Source of the DNA: Haliclystus octoradiatus | Taxonomy: Eukaryota; Cnidaria; Staurozoa; Stauromedusae; Haliclystidae | Assembly (NCBI GenBank): GCA_916610825.1 | Contig: OU744446.1 | Coordinates: 28,038,445-28,102,444, forward strand | Direction of reading: 5' to 3' | DNA: 64,000 nt | Shown: positions 10,371-22,119 of the stretch, piece after piece | How positions within the stretch are numbered: position 1 is the stretch's first letter | Layout of the letters: every line of letters begins with the position of its first letter | Notes under the pieces: model-generated | Told to the model about the DNA's origin: nothing | Database searches by the model: none | What the model saw: the letters and a program-made list of their open reading frames with translations, nothing else | Translations under genes and position numbers: made by a program

Positions 10371-13300
10371 TTATATATATATATATATTTTCCAGGTAAA
10401 TACTTTTTGTAAGACAAGCTCGTTGACTAATTTATGCAGATCTTTATCAGCTGCCTTTGCAACATGTTTGCCTGATCGCTTAATTACATATGACATTTTA
10501 TCATAATTTTCAAGTAGAACCTTATTGAATGCAAGGGCTTTTATATACCGATCAAGGGTGTGTTCATTTGTCGCGTTGGTTCCCAACTTTTTCATCAAAA
10601 TCTTTATAAGTCGGATATGGTGTTCCAACCCCAAGTCTAAAGGAATGTTGCCACCCAGCCCTTTTCGATTTTTAAGAAATCTATTCCATATTAGGCGGTT
10701 GGCATCTCTAGGTGATAAAAGACAGTTGACTTGAGCAATTAGGTAAAACCCTTCTAGGGCATATTTGGAGTTAGAACTGCCTCCAGCTTTTAGGTACGGT
10801 AATATAAATTTCCAGCAACGCAAAATTCGTGATCCATCTCCTTCAGAGATAGCGTCGTGAAAGTTCCTAATAATCATGCCATATTCCAAGAATGCAATTT
10901 GATAATTATAGACATCATCTTGCTTCTGCGGTTGTTCTGGTGCTGAATATGGTTTTAAACCATGATCCTTAAGTTCATGCTCGTCTTTGCTTTTGCCAAG
11001 ATTTTTGTACGTTTTTTTACATTCAGGAAAGCGGCATTTGTATCTTCCATCAGGGCTACGTGGATGGTCATCATTAGAATTAGATAACGGTTGTAAAAGC
11101 CTAGTAGGTAAATCGCTACCTGACAATATAAATTTATCTACAACTTGACTGCTAATTTTAGTAATAAATAACAACTGTTCCTTCTTTGGTGAAGTATAAA
11201 TGGATTGTGGCAAAATCTCATCGGTCGGAATTTCGTCAACATTGTTGATTTCCAAACAATTTAGCGTGGCAGCTACAATTCTTGAATCCAGCTCAATATT
11301 TAAGAATGCCTTGCATGCACTTGCACGTTTTTTCACTTCCTGGCCAACGTTTCTTCTGTTAATAAAATTTCGATCACTGAACAAAGTGCATTTATCTCCA
11401 CTGGATGATGTATTGTAGAAATTGTCAAATGCAACCTGAAAGAATAAATAAATCCCAATCAATGTTACTATCAAATATCACTTAGCTGTTTGGAAGGGAT
11501 GCTGAACCTAATGCACATACAAATCTCAGTCCTATATGTTTTTAATTAATAGGCTAAACTACACAATTAAGCCCAAAATTCGCAAATCAAATATGCATGT
11601 CCCTGTTGAAATAGTTAACAAATTGGGGTTTCTTGAAAGAGTTCTTCAAAAATTGGGCTATTTTGAGTTCATGAACTGTCAAAGAAAATTCACTAACTTT
11701 TTTTAAAGTGTATGAGATATCCAAGAAATTTTCTCGAGTTAATGGACAGTTCATGAATTTTTCAATCTATTTCCAGGGGTGATGTTTATCATTGATATCA
11801 AACACACTGATATACTTCAGTACCTGCATAAATTTCATTGACGAATGGAAATCTGCAATTTCAAAATGCATTTATTCAAAACGTTCTTCAGGTGTGAAAC
11901 CATTGCAAACCTGAAGTTGCATGTTAACTGCTCGCTCAACACTAAGCTGATCTGCGTGGTATGCTTGGGAAACATATATTTTATTGTTGCTGTTCTCACA
12001 GCATGGTTGATATTGCTGGAGGTCTTGAAGTACTTTCAAGATACCTTCTGTTGTGTTCTCAGATTCATAGATCATTCCCAGAAATACCTACATACAATAA
12101 TAAAACACAATAGAGTTACATCATTATATATCACATTTTACCAGTAACGTTCATAACATAATTTCTTTCAAACTTACATTTTCCGTTGGTTCTGACATCC
12201 TTTCAGAAAATTGATGCAATATATGTTGTGGGATAATATCTTCCATAAACTTAAGACATTTGATATGCTTACATATTACCCTTACTACGAGAGCAATGTA
12301 ATCTTTGCGTTGCAGCCTATGCTCTGATGCAGTAGGAAGAAAACATGAATTATCTAGGCGATCAATTTCAACATTTGTTGCTTCATCTGATATATGATTG
12401 AAGGGAAGTCTATTTTCAACAGCCATCTTGACAGTGTAATGTTTATCAATGTTTTGGTTTTCTTCTGACATGTGATGCACCTTGATCCCATTGTCTGGTA
12501 AACGTTGAATCAAGCCTGATACTGGTGGTTCGCCACCTGCTATTTCTGACAATCTCTCACTCTCATGTTTAATTGCTTCTTTGATTTTATCATCATGACC
12601 TTTTCCAAATTCATCAAGTTTGTAATTAAAGTAGGTATGCGATACTGTAAGACGCATTGTTTTTAAGCGGAGTAACATATTCTGCAAAAGAGGACAATAA
12701 ATAAGAATGAGTGCAAACCAAGTATATTCAGACATGAGAATTTTCAGACTTTTAGCGGATTTCAGACTATTTTTACCTTTGTGAATCTCTATTTATCACT
12801 CCTTCCCATTGAAATTTATCAAGATATCATAGATTTCAGACTATTTTCAAATTTTGAATTCTCATGTCTGTATATTGAGAAACACTTCGAAAACAATTTG
12901 CTACCAATCCTTTCTTGCAATACTCGCAATCGAATCGGTTGGTTTACTTGCTTTTATAAATAATTTTTAGAACCGTAAAAACCTGCTATTATTAATATAA
13001 TTAAGATAAAAATGTTTAAAAAGGCCATTTGCATCATCTGTGATATTAACCGAAGTTACCTCAGTATAAATGATCATCATTTTAAATCATTTTAAATTGA
13101 GTGTAATTGAATTGATAAATTGATGGTTAGATTGAGTTTTGCAAGGCTAATTTTGCGAAAACCTGGGGTCACCCCCCACCCTGGGAGAAGGTACCTGATA
13201 CATGCATAATTGTGCAGTGAATGTGGTAAGTTGATAACCCAAGTCAATGTAGTTACATGTACTATCAAATATGTTACTTACAGAAAACGAAGAATGCTGA

Positions 13301-14322
13301 ATCAGGTCTGTTATTAGTAGCTGGAAAGCGGTCATGAATTTGTTGCGGTATTTTAGACAGATTGAAGCAGCCAAACCCACTACCGGTTTCCAGGAAATAT
13401 CCTCTGTTCGATTTTTTCCACGACGCACACAAGTAGACTATAACACCTCTCTTAGAATTGGAGCTTTTTCCTTCAGTTCATTATCAAGAGAAGAAAAATT
13501 GAATTCCAATATGTCTTCTTTTGATGTATTTCGTAACATACTGGGGTTTTTCTTCTTGCACATTATCTCACATTCTGTATTGATAGACTTGGAAATTAGT
13601 TTGATAATGTGCTGTTTTAGATCCGCATGCTTCCATATCGCCTTAGCTGTTTGCTCATGATTTCCTTTAAACAGGTTCTGGCATATAGGACTCATGTCAT
13701 TTTCAATTTGTCTTGACTTTATTCCACTGGGCCAATGGATTGAAATAGTAGCAGGAGTGTATGTGTAACCATTAATTGAGCTTGATTGATTATTAGGTAC
13801 ATTGATTGTAGATGTTACTTGATGTGGCCGTGGTTGTCTGGGCGTAGATGTGATTAAATGTTGTTGATTAAAAGTAGACCTATCGAGGACAATATCGTGT
13901 TGTGCATCGAATATATGTTCCAACACTGATAAAGGCTGATCTTCGGGAGCGTTCGATACAACTGCTACTTCAGAAATTTCAGCATTTCCAGAAATAGTGG
14001 TAGATGTAAAACACAACTGCCTCCTAACAGGATTCTCTACGTAGTTGCTTTTGATACGATCTTCAATGCCATTTAGCTTTTGCCGACAATTTTCCAATTT
14101 TTTCAACAACCATAAACAGCTCTTGCAAATGTACTTCGATCTCGAAACATCAACCACAAATGGAAGGCGCAAGACTAATTCAAAAGTATTTCGTGTTTTA
14201 CCTTCAAGTAGATTATGATCACCACGATTTTTAGGTGGAAGTAAACAAATTACGCAGTCATATTCGCTATCACAACTTTCGCCATCGTCCATTTTAAAAT
14301 AATGACAGCTCAAGTTTTCCAT
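10371..14322 (-). pseudogene. DUF6589-like protein, candidate transposase of the same element, four exons
   Basis: Exons on the minus strand are 14322-13282, 12681-12178, 12087-11824 and 11435-10371. All junctions are phase 0 with GT donors and AG acceptors, giving 957 codons. Near the N-terminus is a zinc-binding pair (CVIC ... CKSC). Later come SEENQNIDKHYTVKMAVENR, ESENTTEG, HADQLSVERAV, INRRNV, a C2H2-like finger (CRFPEC ... HELKDH) and a C-terminal block with PLDLGLEHHIR. This order matches large proteins I recall as DUF6589. Two in-frame stops interrupt the frame: a TAG in exon 1 shortly before CVRRGKNR and a TAA in exon 3 after PEERFE. So this copy is either inactive or needs read-through. 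It could be the DNA-cutting subunit, which is inference. Confidence 0.75.
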
Positions 14323-14399
14323 GCCTCACTTTCACGTAACTTATAAGTTTGGAATAATTTATGCGTTTGACCTCGCCCCCCGAAACTGAGAAAGCGATA

Positions 14400-14451
14400 G
14401 TATTGCACAGACCCTAACGTTCTAAAAATGTTTTGGTCTGTGACGCAGGCT
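14400..14451 (-). repeat. Right 52-bp TIR of the RecQ/DUF6589 transposon
   Basis: Perfect inverted copy of 7506-7557, followed directly by the duplicated ATATAACCGG at 14452-14461. Confidence 0.95.
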
Positions 14452-14460
14452 ATATAACCG

Positions 14461-15011
14461 GCAATATATTTTAAACCCTCCTCACTCCAATCAACGACTT
14501 TTCCATTTACATTATTATCGATATCAGCTTCATCATATTCTTCATCTTCACCTTTATTCAAATTGTCTTTTTCTGGGTCTGTCAACAATGTCAAACCCAA
14601 CTCATCTATACTATCATCTACCTCGTCAATTTTAGTATTATCTGGATAATCAACTGATTTAGCTAGCTTGCTTGTTAAAAATTCTGTTTGATCTTCAGGA
14701 ACATTCTCATCTTTGCACTTTGTTGATGCTGTTTCGATTGCAAATTGTGTTGATTTACAAACCATTAGCAGTCTTAACCGGTTCAAAGATGCAACTGGAC
14801 CTGAATTAAAACTTTATTTTGATTTGATCGTTATATGCTTATCGTATGGTATGCTCTTGTAATTGTTTACGTTTCCATTACCCTGATGATCGAATGTACC
14901 TCCGAGGCTTCTAATGCGGCTAAACAGGTTTTCTACAATGCCCTGATTCAGGTGAGTGGTTTTTAGATATTTAATATCTTTTTTATCATTGAGCCAGTCA
15001 AATAATGCCAT
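14461..15011 (-). pseudogene. P-like transposase, central to C-terminal segment
   Basis: The minus strand encodes TTHLNQGIVENLFSRIRSLG (compare the LFSxIRxxGG block of THAP9/P transposases) at 15011-14814. An acidic stretch follows, ending VVDWSEEGLKYIAGYI, where the RecQ/DUF6589 transposon has inserted. A TTTTAATTCAG acceptor lies between the two parts. Confidence 0.75.
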
Positions 15012-15372
15012 TAGAGACTTTGCCGATGTCGATATCCCTTTTGAAATGGAAGCAGAGCATGCTTTCGTTTCTCTTTCATATCCACTTCCTTTTTTGTACC
15101 AACGGTGTGGCTCTGGACTTCCTTGGTCGCTACAATCTGAAACATAATCAAATCAAAGTTAGCTATATGCTGCTATAATATATATCAATAGTTTTTATTT
15201 TTCAAGTTGAGATAAACAACCACTTTTCAAAGGTAAATCTTTGTGAAAGATTAATTATATGGCAAAAGCAGGTATAAATATCCTTCATATGGTTACTACT
15301 CACAGGTTGCAGTTATGATGTGTATTATGTGCTATACATTGTTCTATTTTTTAATTATGTATTTTACCTTTA

Positions 15373-17100
15373 TCATATCCATGCAAACTTATCAAACATC
15401 TGATTTAGTATCTTTTTCTGTTTTTCAATATTTATGCCATATCCACATCTTGGTTCTTCTGGGAAACCTTTTCTCGTACTATTCAAAACATCAAACCACT
15501 TGTTGCAGAGCTCTATGAAATCTGCTTCTGCAGAATTATCTTTTGATAAGAAACGAACTGCAATTGCTGTTGTGTGTGACAAGAGTTGGGCAGCTGGCCA
15601 CACTCTTTGTCTTTTACTCCCACGTAAATTCAGATGATACGGTTTCAGTTTGTGATGTATTCTGGAATTTCCAACGAATATGTGTTATCCTACAAGTCAA
15701 ATGATGAGGGAAAACTTTATTTGCTAGCCAGCAATAATATGCAGATAGGTCACCTGTTAACTGTTATACACAGGTGAACTTTATATACGGGGTTGATTCA
15801 ATAGAATAAAGCTTTTGTGTATTACTGAAGTAGCCGCTACAGACAGGTGACCTTTATTTTTACAGTTTTGATTCAATAGAATAATGCTTTTGCGTATTAC
15901 TTATGTAGCCACTCTAGACAGGTGGCCTTTATATACAGGGTAAATTCAATAGAATAATAATGCTTTTTTGTGTATTACTGAAATGAACACTATAGACAGG
16001 TTAACACTTTAAATAGGTCACCGTTATCGTTATGGCAGATTTGACTCTATATATAAACGGCATTGAATCGATTGGTTGAAATTATTCCTAATCTTAGGTG
16101 TCATAAAACTTACTTAAGTTCGCCATTGTATTCTCTATTACTTTCCAAAGTAAAATAATATCGATTTTGAATTTTTCAGAGCAATCCGGTGACTATTGTC
16201 CGGTCCCCATTTTTTACACTTTTTGAGTTTCCCATGATACATTGGACTAAAATGCTTGTGAAGTTCCTGCTGCACAGCTTTTTTCAAGTTCGTTTTTGAT
16301 GACAATTGTCTCAATCTTTTAATTTCAGCATTCCTTGATTTTATCTAAATAAAAAATAATTTGTATAGTAACTATTGTATTTTTATATTTTATGAATTTT
16401 GTTAAGAGTGTTTATCAGTGTCTCAAATTTATTTGTTTAGTGATAAGATTAATTATTTGACATTGATTATGCCAACTTACGTTAATCTTTGCTTTGCATA
16501 ATTTGATTTGCAGTGTTTTGATTTTCTTATCTTATTCAAATTGTGACGCAGGGAAATCTACCTGAACTTGCTTATCATTATGATTACTTATTTCAGCCGG
16601 TGGCTCCTCCAACAAGTTTGCACTATTGCCCTGGTCAGGGGGCAAAGGGCGGGGTGAATCTATGCGGATTCCAAGAATATCTACTACCATAGATTGTTCT
16701 TGCCGTCTAGTTGCACGTGCCTCACTGTAATAGAAATATCAAAAGAAAAAGCATGTAATAGTTTTGGCCATTTGTTTGAAATGGGTATATACATCAAACA
16801 TAATGCAAATCTCATACCGTTTTTCTGCCGGTTGTGTTCGCTGTGCTTGAGATGGCTTGAGGTGCAACGAAGGGAATGCGTCATCTTTCAACCTATTTCG
16901 TTCAGGTAACTTTAAAAGTTCATGTTCCATGTCTCGCCTGAAATCTTTTTCTGTAAAATGATTGTTGCATATTCTAGCGGTTCTTGGATTGACAGCATCT
17001 CCGCGGTGGCAAGCCTGGACCCGTATATCCTGAGGTTCAGGGTTCTTTGGGAAGCGATGGTACACCAAATCTTCGTCATCGGAGATGGAAATTCCAGAGT
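15373..17100 (-). pseudogene. P-like transposase, THAP domain and N-terminal exons
   Basis: At about 17080-16820 the minus strand encodes a THAP-type DNA-binding domain: VYHRFPKNPE, then ARICNNHFTEKDF, EHELLKLPERNRLK and DAFPSLH, with a GTATGAG donor. A second exon begins after TTTCTATTACAG and encodes EARATRRQEQSMVVDILG. Further segments near 16.5 and 16.3 kb look like coiled coil (TLQIKLCKAKIN; SRNAEIKRLRQLSSKTNLKK). At 15650-15373 the frame reads KPYHLNLRGSKRQRVWPAAQ and continues LLSHTTAIAVRFL, as in the catalytic core of P-type transposases. Exon edges are approximate. The upstream CxxC of the THAP domain was not located. Confidence 0.7.
15745..16030. repeat. Short tandem repeat of about 75 bp
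   Basis: ACAGGTGA-like blocks recur at 15770, 15843, 15918 and 15996. Each is followed by CTTTATAT and then ATTCAATAGAATAA and TGTGTATTACT. The array lies in an intron of the P-like gene. Confidence 0.75.
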
Positions 17101-17109
17101 TTAGAAAAA

Positions 17110-17397
17110 TGTTGCAATAGTTGATAATATTATGAGTGTGGATTTGGAGAAGAAAAACAGGCTAGTCACTGTAAAACGTTGTAAACAAGCTCGTTTCAAT
17201 AAGATATACTTGAAATTAACTTGAATTAAACTAATTTAAATTCTCTCTCTGACTGCCTGAAGATGATTTCAGAATAAATCGAAACTGTTGCAAAATATGG
17301 TATCTTTTTCTTATTGTTGATCGACATAATAAAATTAAAAGTAAATTTTTGTTTCATAAATGATTTGTCCTATTTACAAGCAAATTATTATAATCAG
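17110..17397. other. Non-coding, 5' side of the P-like element
   Basis: AT-rich sequence with no open frame of note. It may include the promoter and terminal repeat of the P-like element, but I could not identify either. Confidence 0.4.
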
Positions 17398-17583
17398 AAC
17401 TAAGATAGTGCAACTCAAATTTGCCAATAATGTTATCTTACCTTCAGGTAAATAAATTAACTAATCTGTAATTGACATCTTCAATGCATTGAATAATTCC
17501 AATATAAAGTCAGTCTCTCTGGCCGATATAAATAACATCCTCAATAATGTGTTTTTGTTGATCTCAGTTACGACATTTCACTA
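17398..17583 (-). repeat. Dispersed repeat, copy 1
   Basis: On the minus strand this reads AAACACATTATTGAGGATG, then TTATTTATATCGG, GAATTATTCAATG, GGTAAGATAACATTATTGG and CACTATCTTAGTT. It aligns with 22120-22375 on the plus strand and more weakly with 59680-59890. Confidence 0.7.
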
Positions 17584-17584
17584 A

Positions 17585-17650
17585 GGCTATGGCTATACGG
17601 CGTATTTTGTGCGAAAATAATGCAGGCGTATTTAATGCATTATTTACGCC
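17585..17650 (+). repeat. Left TIR of the 3.9-kb element
   Basis: Starts GGCTATGGCTATACGGCG and continues through a GCAGGCGTATTTAATGC block. It pairs with 21465-21531. Confidence 0.85.
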
Positions 17651-19138
17651 TCGAAATACGCCTTCGACATGTTTGAAAACTTAAAGAGTTTCGAATGACC
17701 AGCAGCCTTTGCTTTGTTTTGTTGTCTTGATCACAAGAAACGAGGCTAATCCTCTGGAAAGTGACGTCAGCGCTCACGTCAGAGGATTGTCCTCGTGGTT
17801 GTTGCTACGGAAAGACACGACAGAAAGCTCGAGAAAATAGTCTGGTTTATCAATTTCAGTTTTGGATAAATCTCAATTCTTACTTGTCGAAACGCAAATT
17901 CTATGGCTATAGATAGCCAACAAATGTATACGGCTCAAAAATAATTAGCGGAATGGGAGTCACAGTCCGATTATCTGTCTGAGAAGTTTGACGCAAATCA
18001 AAACAACTTGGATAAAATGTACTTTCAAATCAACACTAAATAAATTCATATGATTCTAAATTTTACAATTTACGTGCATATATATTGCAGAAAAACAATG
18101 CAATATAAAACACACATAGGTATGTTACTAACTATTTTTAGACGGAGCCTACGTGTTTACAAACATAATTTGGAGTCAATGATCAAAGTAGTATGATCAA
18201 AGTATCCGTATTAAAAATCGAATTCACCTGGTGTTATAATTTCATTTTGTTTCGGCGATAAATTTCGATTTTGAATGCTAACAAATCTCTTCCCGTTCTT
18301 TCAATTCCTAATGTTCTTGTATCAAGTAAACACCAACATGAAAAGTTGAATCAGTCGAATTCAGTTCTAGCTTTCAACTCTGTCTTCCTTCCTCAATTCG
18401 TAAGACGCTAGTAGCAAGTGAATTGATTTTCGTGGTACACATTTATTCAAGCGTCGAAAGCCTTACGACGTCCATCTCTATTACTCTTGTAACTTTCCAA
18501 ACCAGTTCGTTGATAAATAACTTGGCAGAATCACAGAATGCTTCCATGTTCGTTTTACGAAATGTTTTGCAAAATCGAGCGGGCGTGCAAAGGAGACACA
18601 AAGGCGGGCCGTGTATCATGAAAACGAGTGATTGAAATCTGGGTCCAGATTTCAAAGACAAAAATATGCAGAGGCTGCTGGTCATTTTATGGTCTTTAAA
18701 GCGCGCTAAATAGGAGGAAATAAATTAAATTTTCTGACTAGTGCGTTTTACATAAACAAACTATTGTTCCCAGCGGCATGAGACAAGACATTTGTTTTCG
18801 TCATGAGGCAATATGATATCCAAAGTTTATTCAAAAATAGCTCCGCTACGCTCGGACTCATGGTGAATAATATAATAATCAATTAAACCAATTGAAATCA
18901 AATTCAATAGAATATCAAATCAATCAAATCATCATGCAAAGAAAAATAAAATAAAATCAACTTCGAAAAAGTAAATCAATCCAATCGAATGATATAAAAA
19001 TCAGATCAAATAAAAAAATCAATTTCAATCAAATAAAATCAATTATTACAATATCCAAATAATATAATAATATAAAGAAAAATATATCAAAAAAAAAATC
19101 AAAGAAAAAAGAAAAAAAGAAAAAAATGTCAAGGCAAA

Positions 19139-19207
19139 ACGATGGAATTGAACCCGAGACCACGCGCACCTTAAGCAAACGCTTTACCACTAGACCTCAC
19201 CAAGATA
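19139..19207 (-). ncRNA. tRNA-like segment, copy 1 (pseudo)
   Basis: The minus strand shows an A-box-like GGTCTAGTGGT and a B-box-like GGTTCAATTCC at tRNA spacing. A full cloverleaf does not fold convincingly. Most likely it is a tRNA-derived repeat head or a tRNA pseudogene. Confidence 0.45.
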
Positions 19208-19965
19208 TAACGCACAAAGTGATTTTCACTACTTATAATACAGATGTGAGTTGTAAATGATGTGCGAAATTGTCTCTTCTTAAGCTGATGTAGCAGCAGA
19301 ATTAAAACATTTTAATAAACCAAATAAAACCATGACGACTGGCTTAGCAGTTGATGTAATAAATAACTCCAGAAAAACAATACAAACAATAAATATATAA
19401 TACTGTCTTGTCTAAGCCCCCAACTAAATGATGAATTGTCGGTTCAAAAGTTCTCATGGTCAAAACAGAACAATAATTATCTTCGAAGTTTCACCAGAAA
19501 TAGTGATGTTACAGAACGATTAAAATCTTTCATTAACCATTTCAAATGACGAGAAGAAGAAAACAATCATTTGTTCTACCAATGAAGAGATAATCACGAT
19601 GTAAACTAATCCAGGAGTATTACAAAACATTCATTTAGAAATGCAATTGTAATCTCGCTAAGCTGCGAATCGGCCATCATGGCGGGCAATGGAAAAAAAT
19701 TTTTGTCAAAAAAATTTGGCTAAAAATTTGGAATAATCACACAGCATGCCCATTGTATTTTTAACAATAAAATGGTGTTTCTTGCGCAATCGTTTTTGTT
19801 CGTCCTTTGTTAGCACGCAAAGCAGTGTGTTGAACGTTATTTCAAAAGAGCAATAGATTTAGTCAAAAATGAAATGAAATGAACTGAAATGAAATGAAAA
19901 CGTTTCCACCATGACAGTATAGACTCAAGGTCACTTACGTAACCATGAGTCAAAAATGTTAGGCA

Positions 19966-20034
19966 GACCGATGGGATTGAACCCAAGACCCCGCACGCCT
20001 TAAGCAAACGCTTCACCACTAGACCATACCAAGA
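19966..20034 (-). ncRNA. tRNA-like segment, copy 2 (pseudo)
   Basis: Second copy in the tandem duplication. The A box reads TGGTCTAGTGG and the B box reads GGTTCAATCCC. The T-arm pairing is weak, so a functional tRNA is unlikely. Confidence 0.45.
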
Positions 20035-21464
20035 TAATAATAAATGATGTGATTTCACTACTTATAATACAGGTGTGAGTTGTAAATGACGTGCGAAATT
20101 GTCTCTTCTTAAGGTGATGTCGCAGCAGAATTAAAACATTTTAATAAACCAAATAAAACCATGACTACTGGCTTAGCAGTTTGATGTAATAAATAACTTC
20201 AGAAAACAATACAAACAATAAATACATAATACTGTCTTGTCTAAGCCCCCAACCAAATGATGAATTGTCGGTTCAAAAGTTCTCATGGTCAAAACACAAC
20301 AATAATTATCTTCGAAGTATCACCTCAAATAGTTATGTTACAGAACGATTAAAATCTTTCATTAACCATTTCAAATGACGAGAAGAAGAAAACAATCATG
20401 TGATCTACCAATGAAGACATAATCACGATGTAAACTAATCCAGGAGTATTAGAAAACATTTCATTTAAAAATGCAATTGTAGTCTCGCTAAGCTGCGAGT
20501 CGGCCATCATGGCGGGCAATGGAAAAAAATTTTTGTCAAAAAAATTTGGCTAAAAATTTGGATAATGACACAGCATGCCCATTGTATTTTTAACAATAAA
20601 ATAGTGTTTCTTGCGCAATCGTTTTTTGTTCGTCCTTTGTTAGCACGCAAAGCAGTGTGTTGAACGTTATTTCAAACAATAGATTTAGTCAAAAATGAAA
20701 TGAAATGAAATGAAATGAAAACGTTTCCATCAATGACAGTATAGACTCAAGGTCAGTTACGTAACCATGAGTCAAAAATTATAAACAAAGTCGTGGAAGG
20801 AAGTCGTTCGCTTTTTCTGTGATTGTTACAAGCCATGTTCAAGATAATAATCAACACAGAAGCAATAAACATACGTTGTTCAAGAAATACCCATTGGAAA
20901 TAAAAATTACAAACTTAGCTTTGCGATAATGTCGAGAAGAGTTTGCATTTAAGTAACTATGAATTTTTATTTTAAATACAATCAAAATGTGAATGTTTTG
21001 AGATTTGATTATTGCATTCTCAAGTCCATGTTTCTGATTTCCAATGATATAAAATAAAATTTATATCAACCTTGAAGACCATTGAATTATAAAATAAATG
21101 ATTGATAAAAGAGAGTGAATAATTTGTTGTAGTTCGATCCCTGCTGTATTTGTTGTTAATTGAACCATTTCCAAGGAGTTGCTATGCAGTTGCTATGCTG
21201 TTGCCATGCAACTACGTCTAAACGAGACAAATTAAATGTCTAAAAATTTACGAATAATTAAGGATTATTATAGAATTACCAAGGATGGCGTTTTATCCGC
21301 CTTAATTTTCGCACGCATAGTTCAAAGGCGTATTTGAGAGGTGTCGAAGGCGTATTTGCATTTAAATACGCCTAGCCAAGGCGTATTTTGGCCTTTTAAC
21401 CGGTTAAAATGCAACAGGCGTATTTAATGCGCGCTATAAGGCGTTCTCCAGGCGTATTTTAGGC

Positions 21465-21531
21465 GTAAATAATGCTCGAATTAAATACGCCTGCATTATT
21501 TTCGCTCAAAATACGCCGTATAGCCATAGCC
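21465..21531 (-). repeat. Right TIR of the 3.9-kb element
   Basis: Inverted copy of the left TIR, ending ...CGTATAGCCATAGCC. Confidence 0.85.
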
Positions 21532-22119
21532 AAACACGTATCACTGTAGTGTTCGACAAAAAATATTGAAAATGAAGATTCTTCGGTATTTTCAGATTGT
21601 TTCATTTGGATGCGGTAAAAATATGTAGGACAAGCGCACAATTATCCTTCGCTTATTCTAGGCAACTTTCAAGAATTCCTGATAGAACAATTCAAACAAA
21701 TTGCATTTCGTGCGGCTTAGTTAACCTGGTTCTGGTATGTAGTATTCTTATATAATTAGACATAAATAATCTTGTCACTATTAGTCCATTACCAGACCTC
21801 TTACACTTAAATCATTAGACACACAAAGATGGCTGACTGACAACACGTGTCTCGTGGCTCTGTCTCTAGTCACCTCGTACTAAATAACCCTAAATAACAT
21901 AAGAACATTACATGGTATATATCGACCAATGGGACATGTCAAACTAACATTCTATTCACGTAAATCAATACCATTCAAGAATGTTGAAAACAAAATCTAT
22001 TCTCCGTATTATTTTCGCATACAAACAAGAAAATAAGAAAATCTAAAGATACCGAAGACCTATCATTTTAATCTTTTTGGTCGAACAACAGTGACATGAT
22101 TTTGTGAAAATGTCATAAT
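21532..22119. other. Non-coding stretch
   Basis: No gene or clear repeat seen. AT-rich, with no long open frame on either strand. Confidence 0.4.

Larger units (their letters stand above)
7505..14451. mobile_element. 6.9-kb DNA transposon with RecQ-type helicase and DUF6589-like protein
   Basis: The ends are perfect 52-bp inverted repeats starting AGCCTGCGTCACAGACC, flanked by the direct duplication ATATAACCGG (7495-7504 and 14452-14461). An 11-bp reading of the duplication is equally possible because the element edge is ambiguous by one base. Two genes run toward each other from the ends: a helicase (+, 7661-10105) and a four-exon minus-strand gene (14322-10371), their stops 266 bp apart. 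The insertion splits a P-like transposase gene. Perfect TIRs and target duplication imply recent movement. I do not recognise a named superfamily with this gene pair and a 10-11 bp duplication. Confidence 0.88.
7130..17100 (-). mobile_element. THAP/P-element-like DNA transposon, split by a later insertion
   Basis: Minus-strand exons read, in order, a THAP domain (17.1-16.8 kb), a charged linker, a central transposase region (15.6-14.8 kb) and a C-terminal domain that is interrupted at GLKYIAGYIA and resumes at 7504. The order matches THAP9/P-element transposases. The 6.9-kb RecQ/DUF6589 element is inserted at 7505-14451 with a 10-bp duplication of the coding sequence. I could not define this element's own TIRs. 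The frame is also damaged elsewhere, so this copy is dead. Confidence 0.75.
19124..20780. repeat. Tandem duplication of an about 822-bp unit
   Basis: Unit 1 (from 19124) and unit 2 (from 19946) align over their whole length. Both start AAAAATGT, then a tRNA-like block, then CTGTCTTGTCTAAGCCCCCA, GGCCATCATGGCGGGCAATG and a run of AAATG repeats, ending CCATGAGTCAAAAAT. The junction is clean, which fits unequal crossing-over or replication slippage. Confidence 0.9.
17585..21531. mobile_element. 3.9-kb non-autonomous TIR element
   Basis: The outer about 51 bp at each end are near-identical inverted repeats starting GGCTATGGCTATACGGCG, with one mismatch. The ends also carry several copies of AGGCGTATTT in both orientations. 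No transposase frame is visible, so it must move with help from another element. I see no convincing target-site duplication, so the superfamily is not assigned. The interior contains a tandem duplication of about 822 bp and a CRE-like TGACGTCA at 17762. Confidence 0.8.

Noticed and set aside
16739-17068. Stand-alone host THAP-domain gene
   Set aside because: The following minus-strand exons continue as a P-type transposase, so it is the N-terminus of a transposon gene.
18423-18685. Overlapping frames of 70 and 80 codons on opposite strands
   Set aside because: They lie inside a non-autonomous TIR element, with no conserved motif and no splice context.
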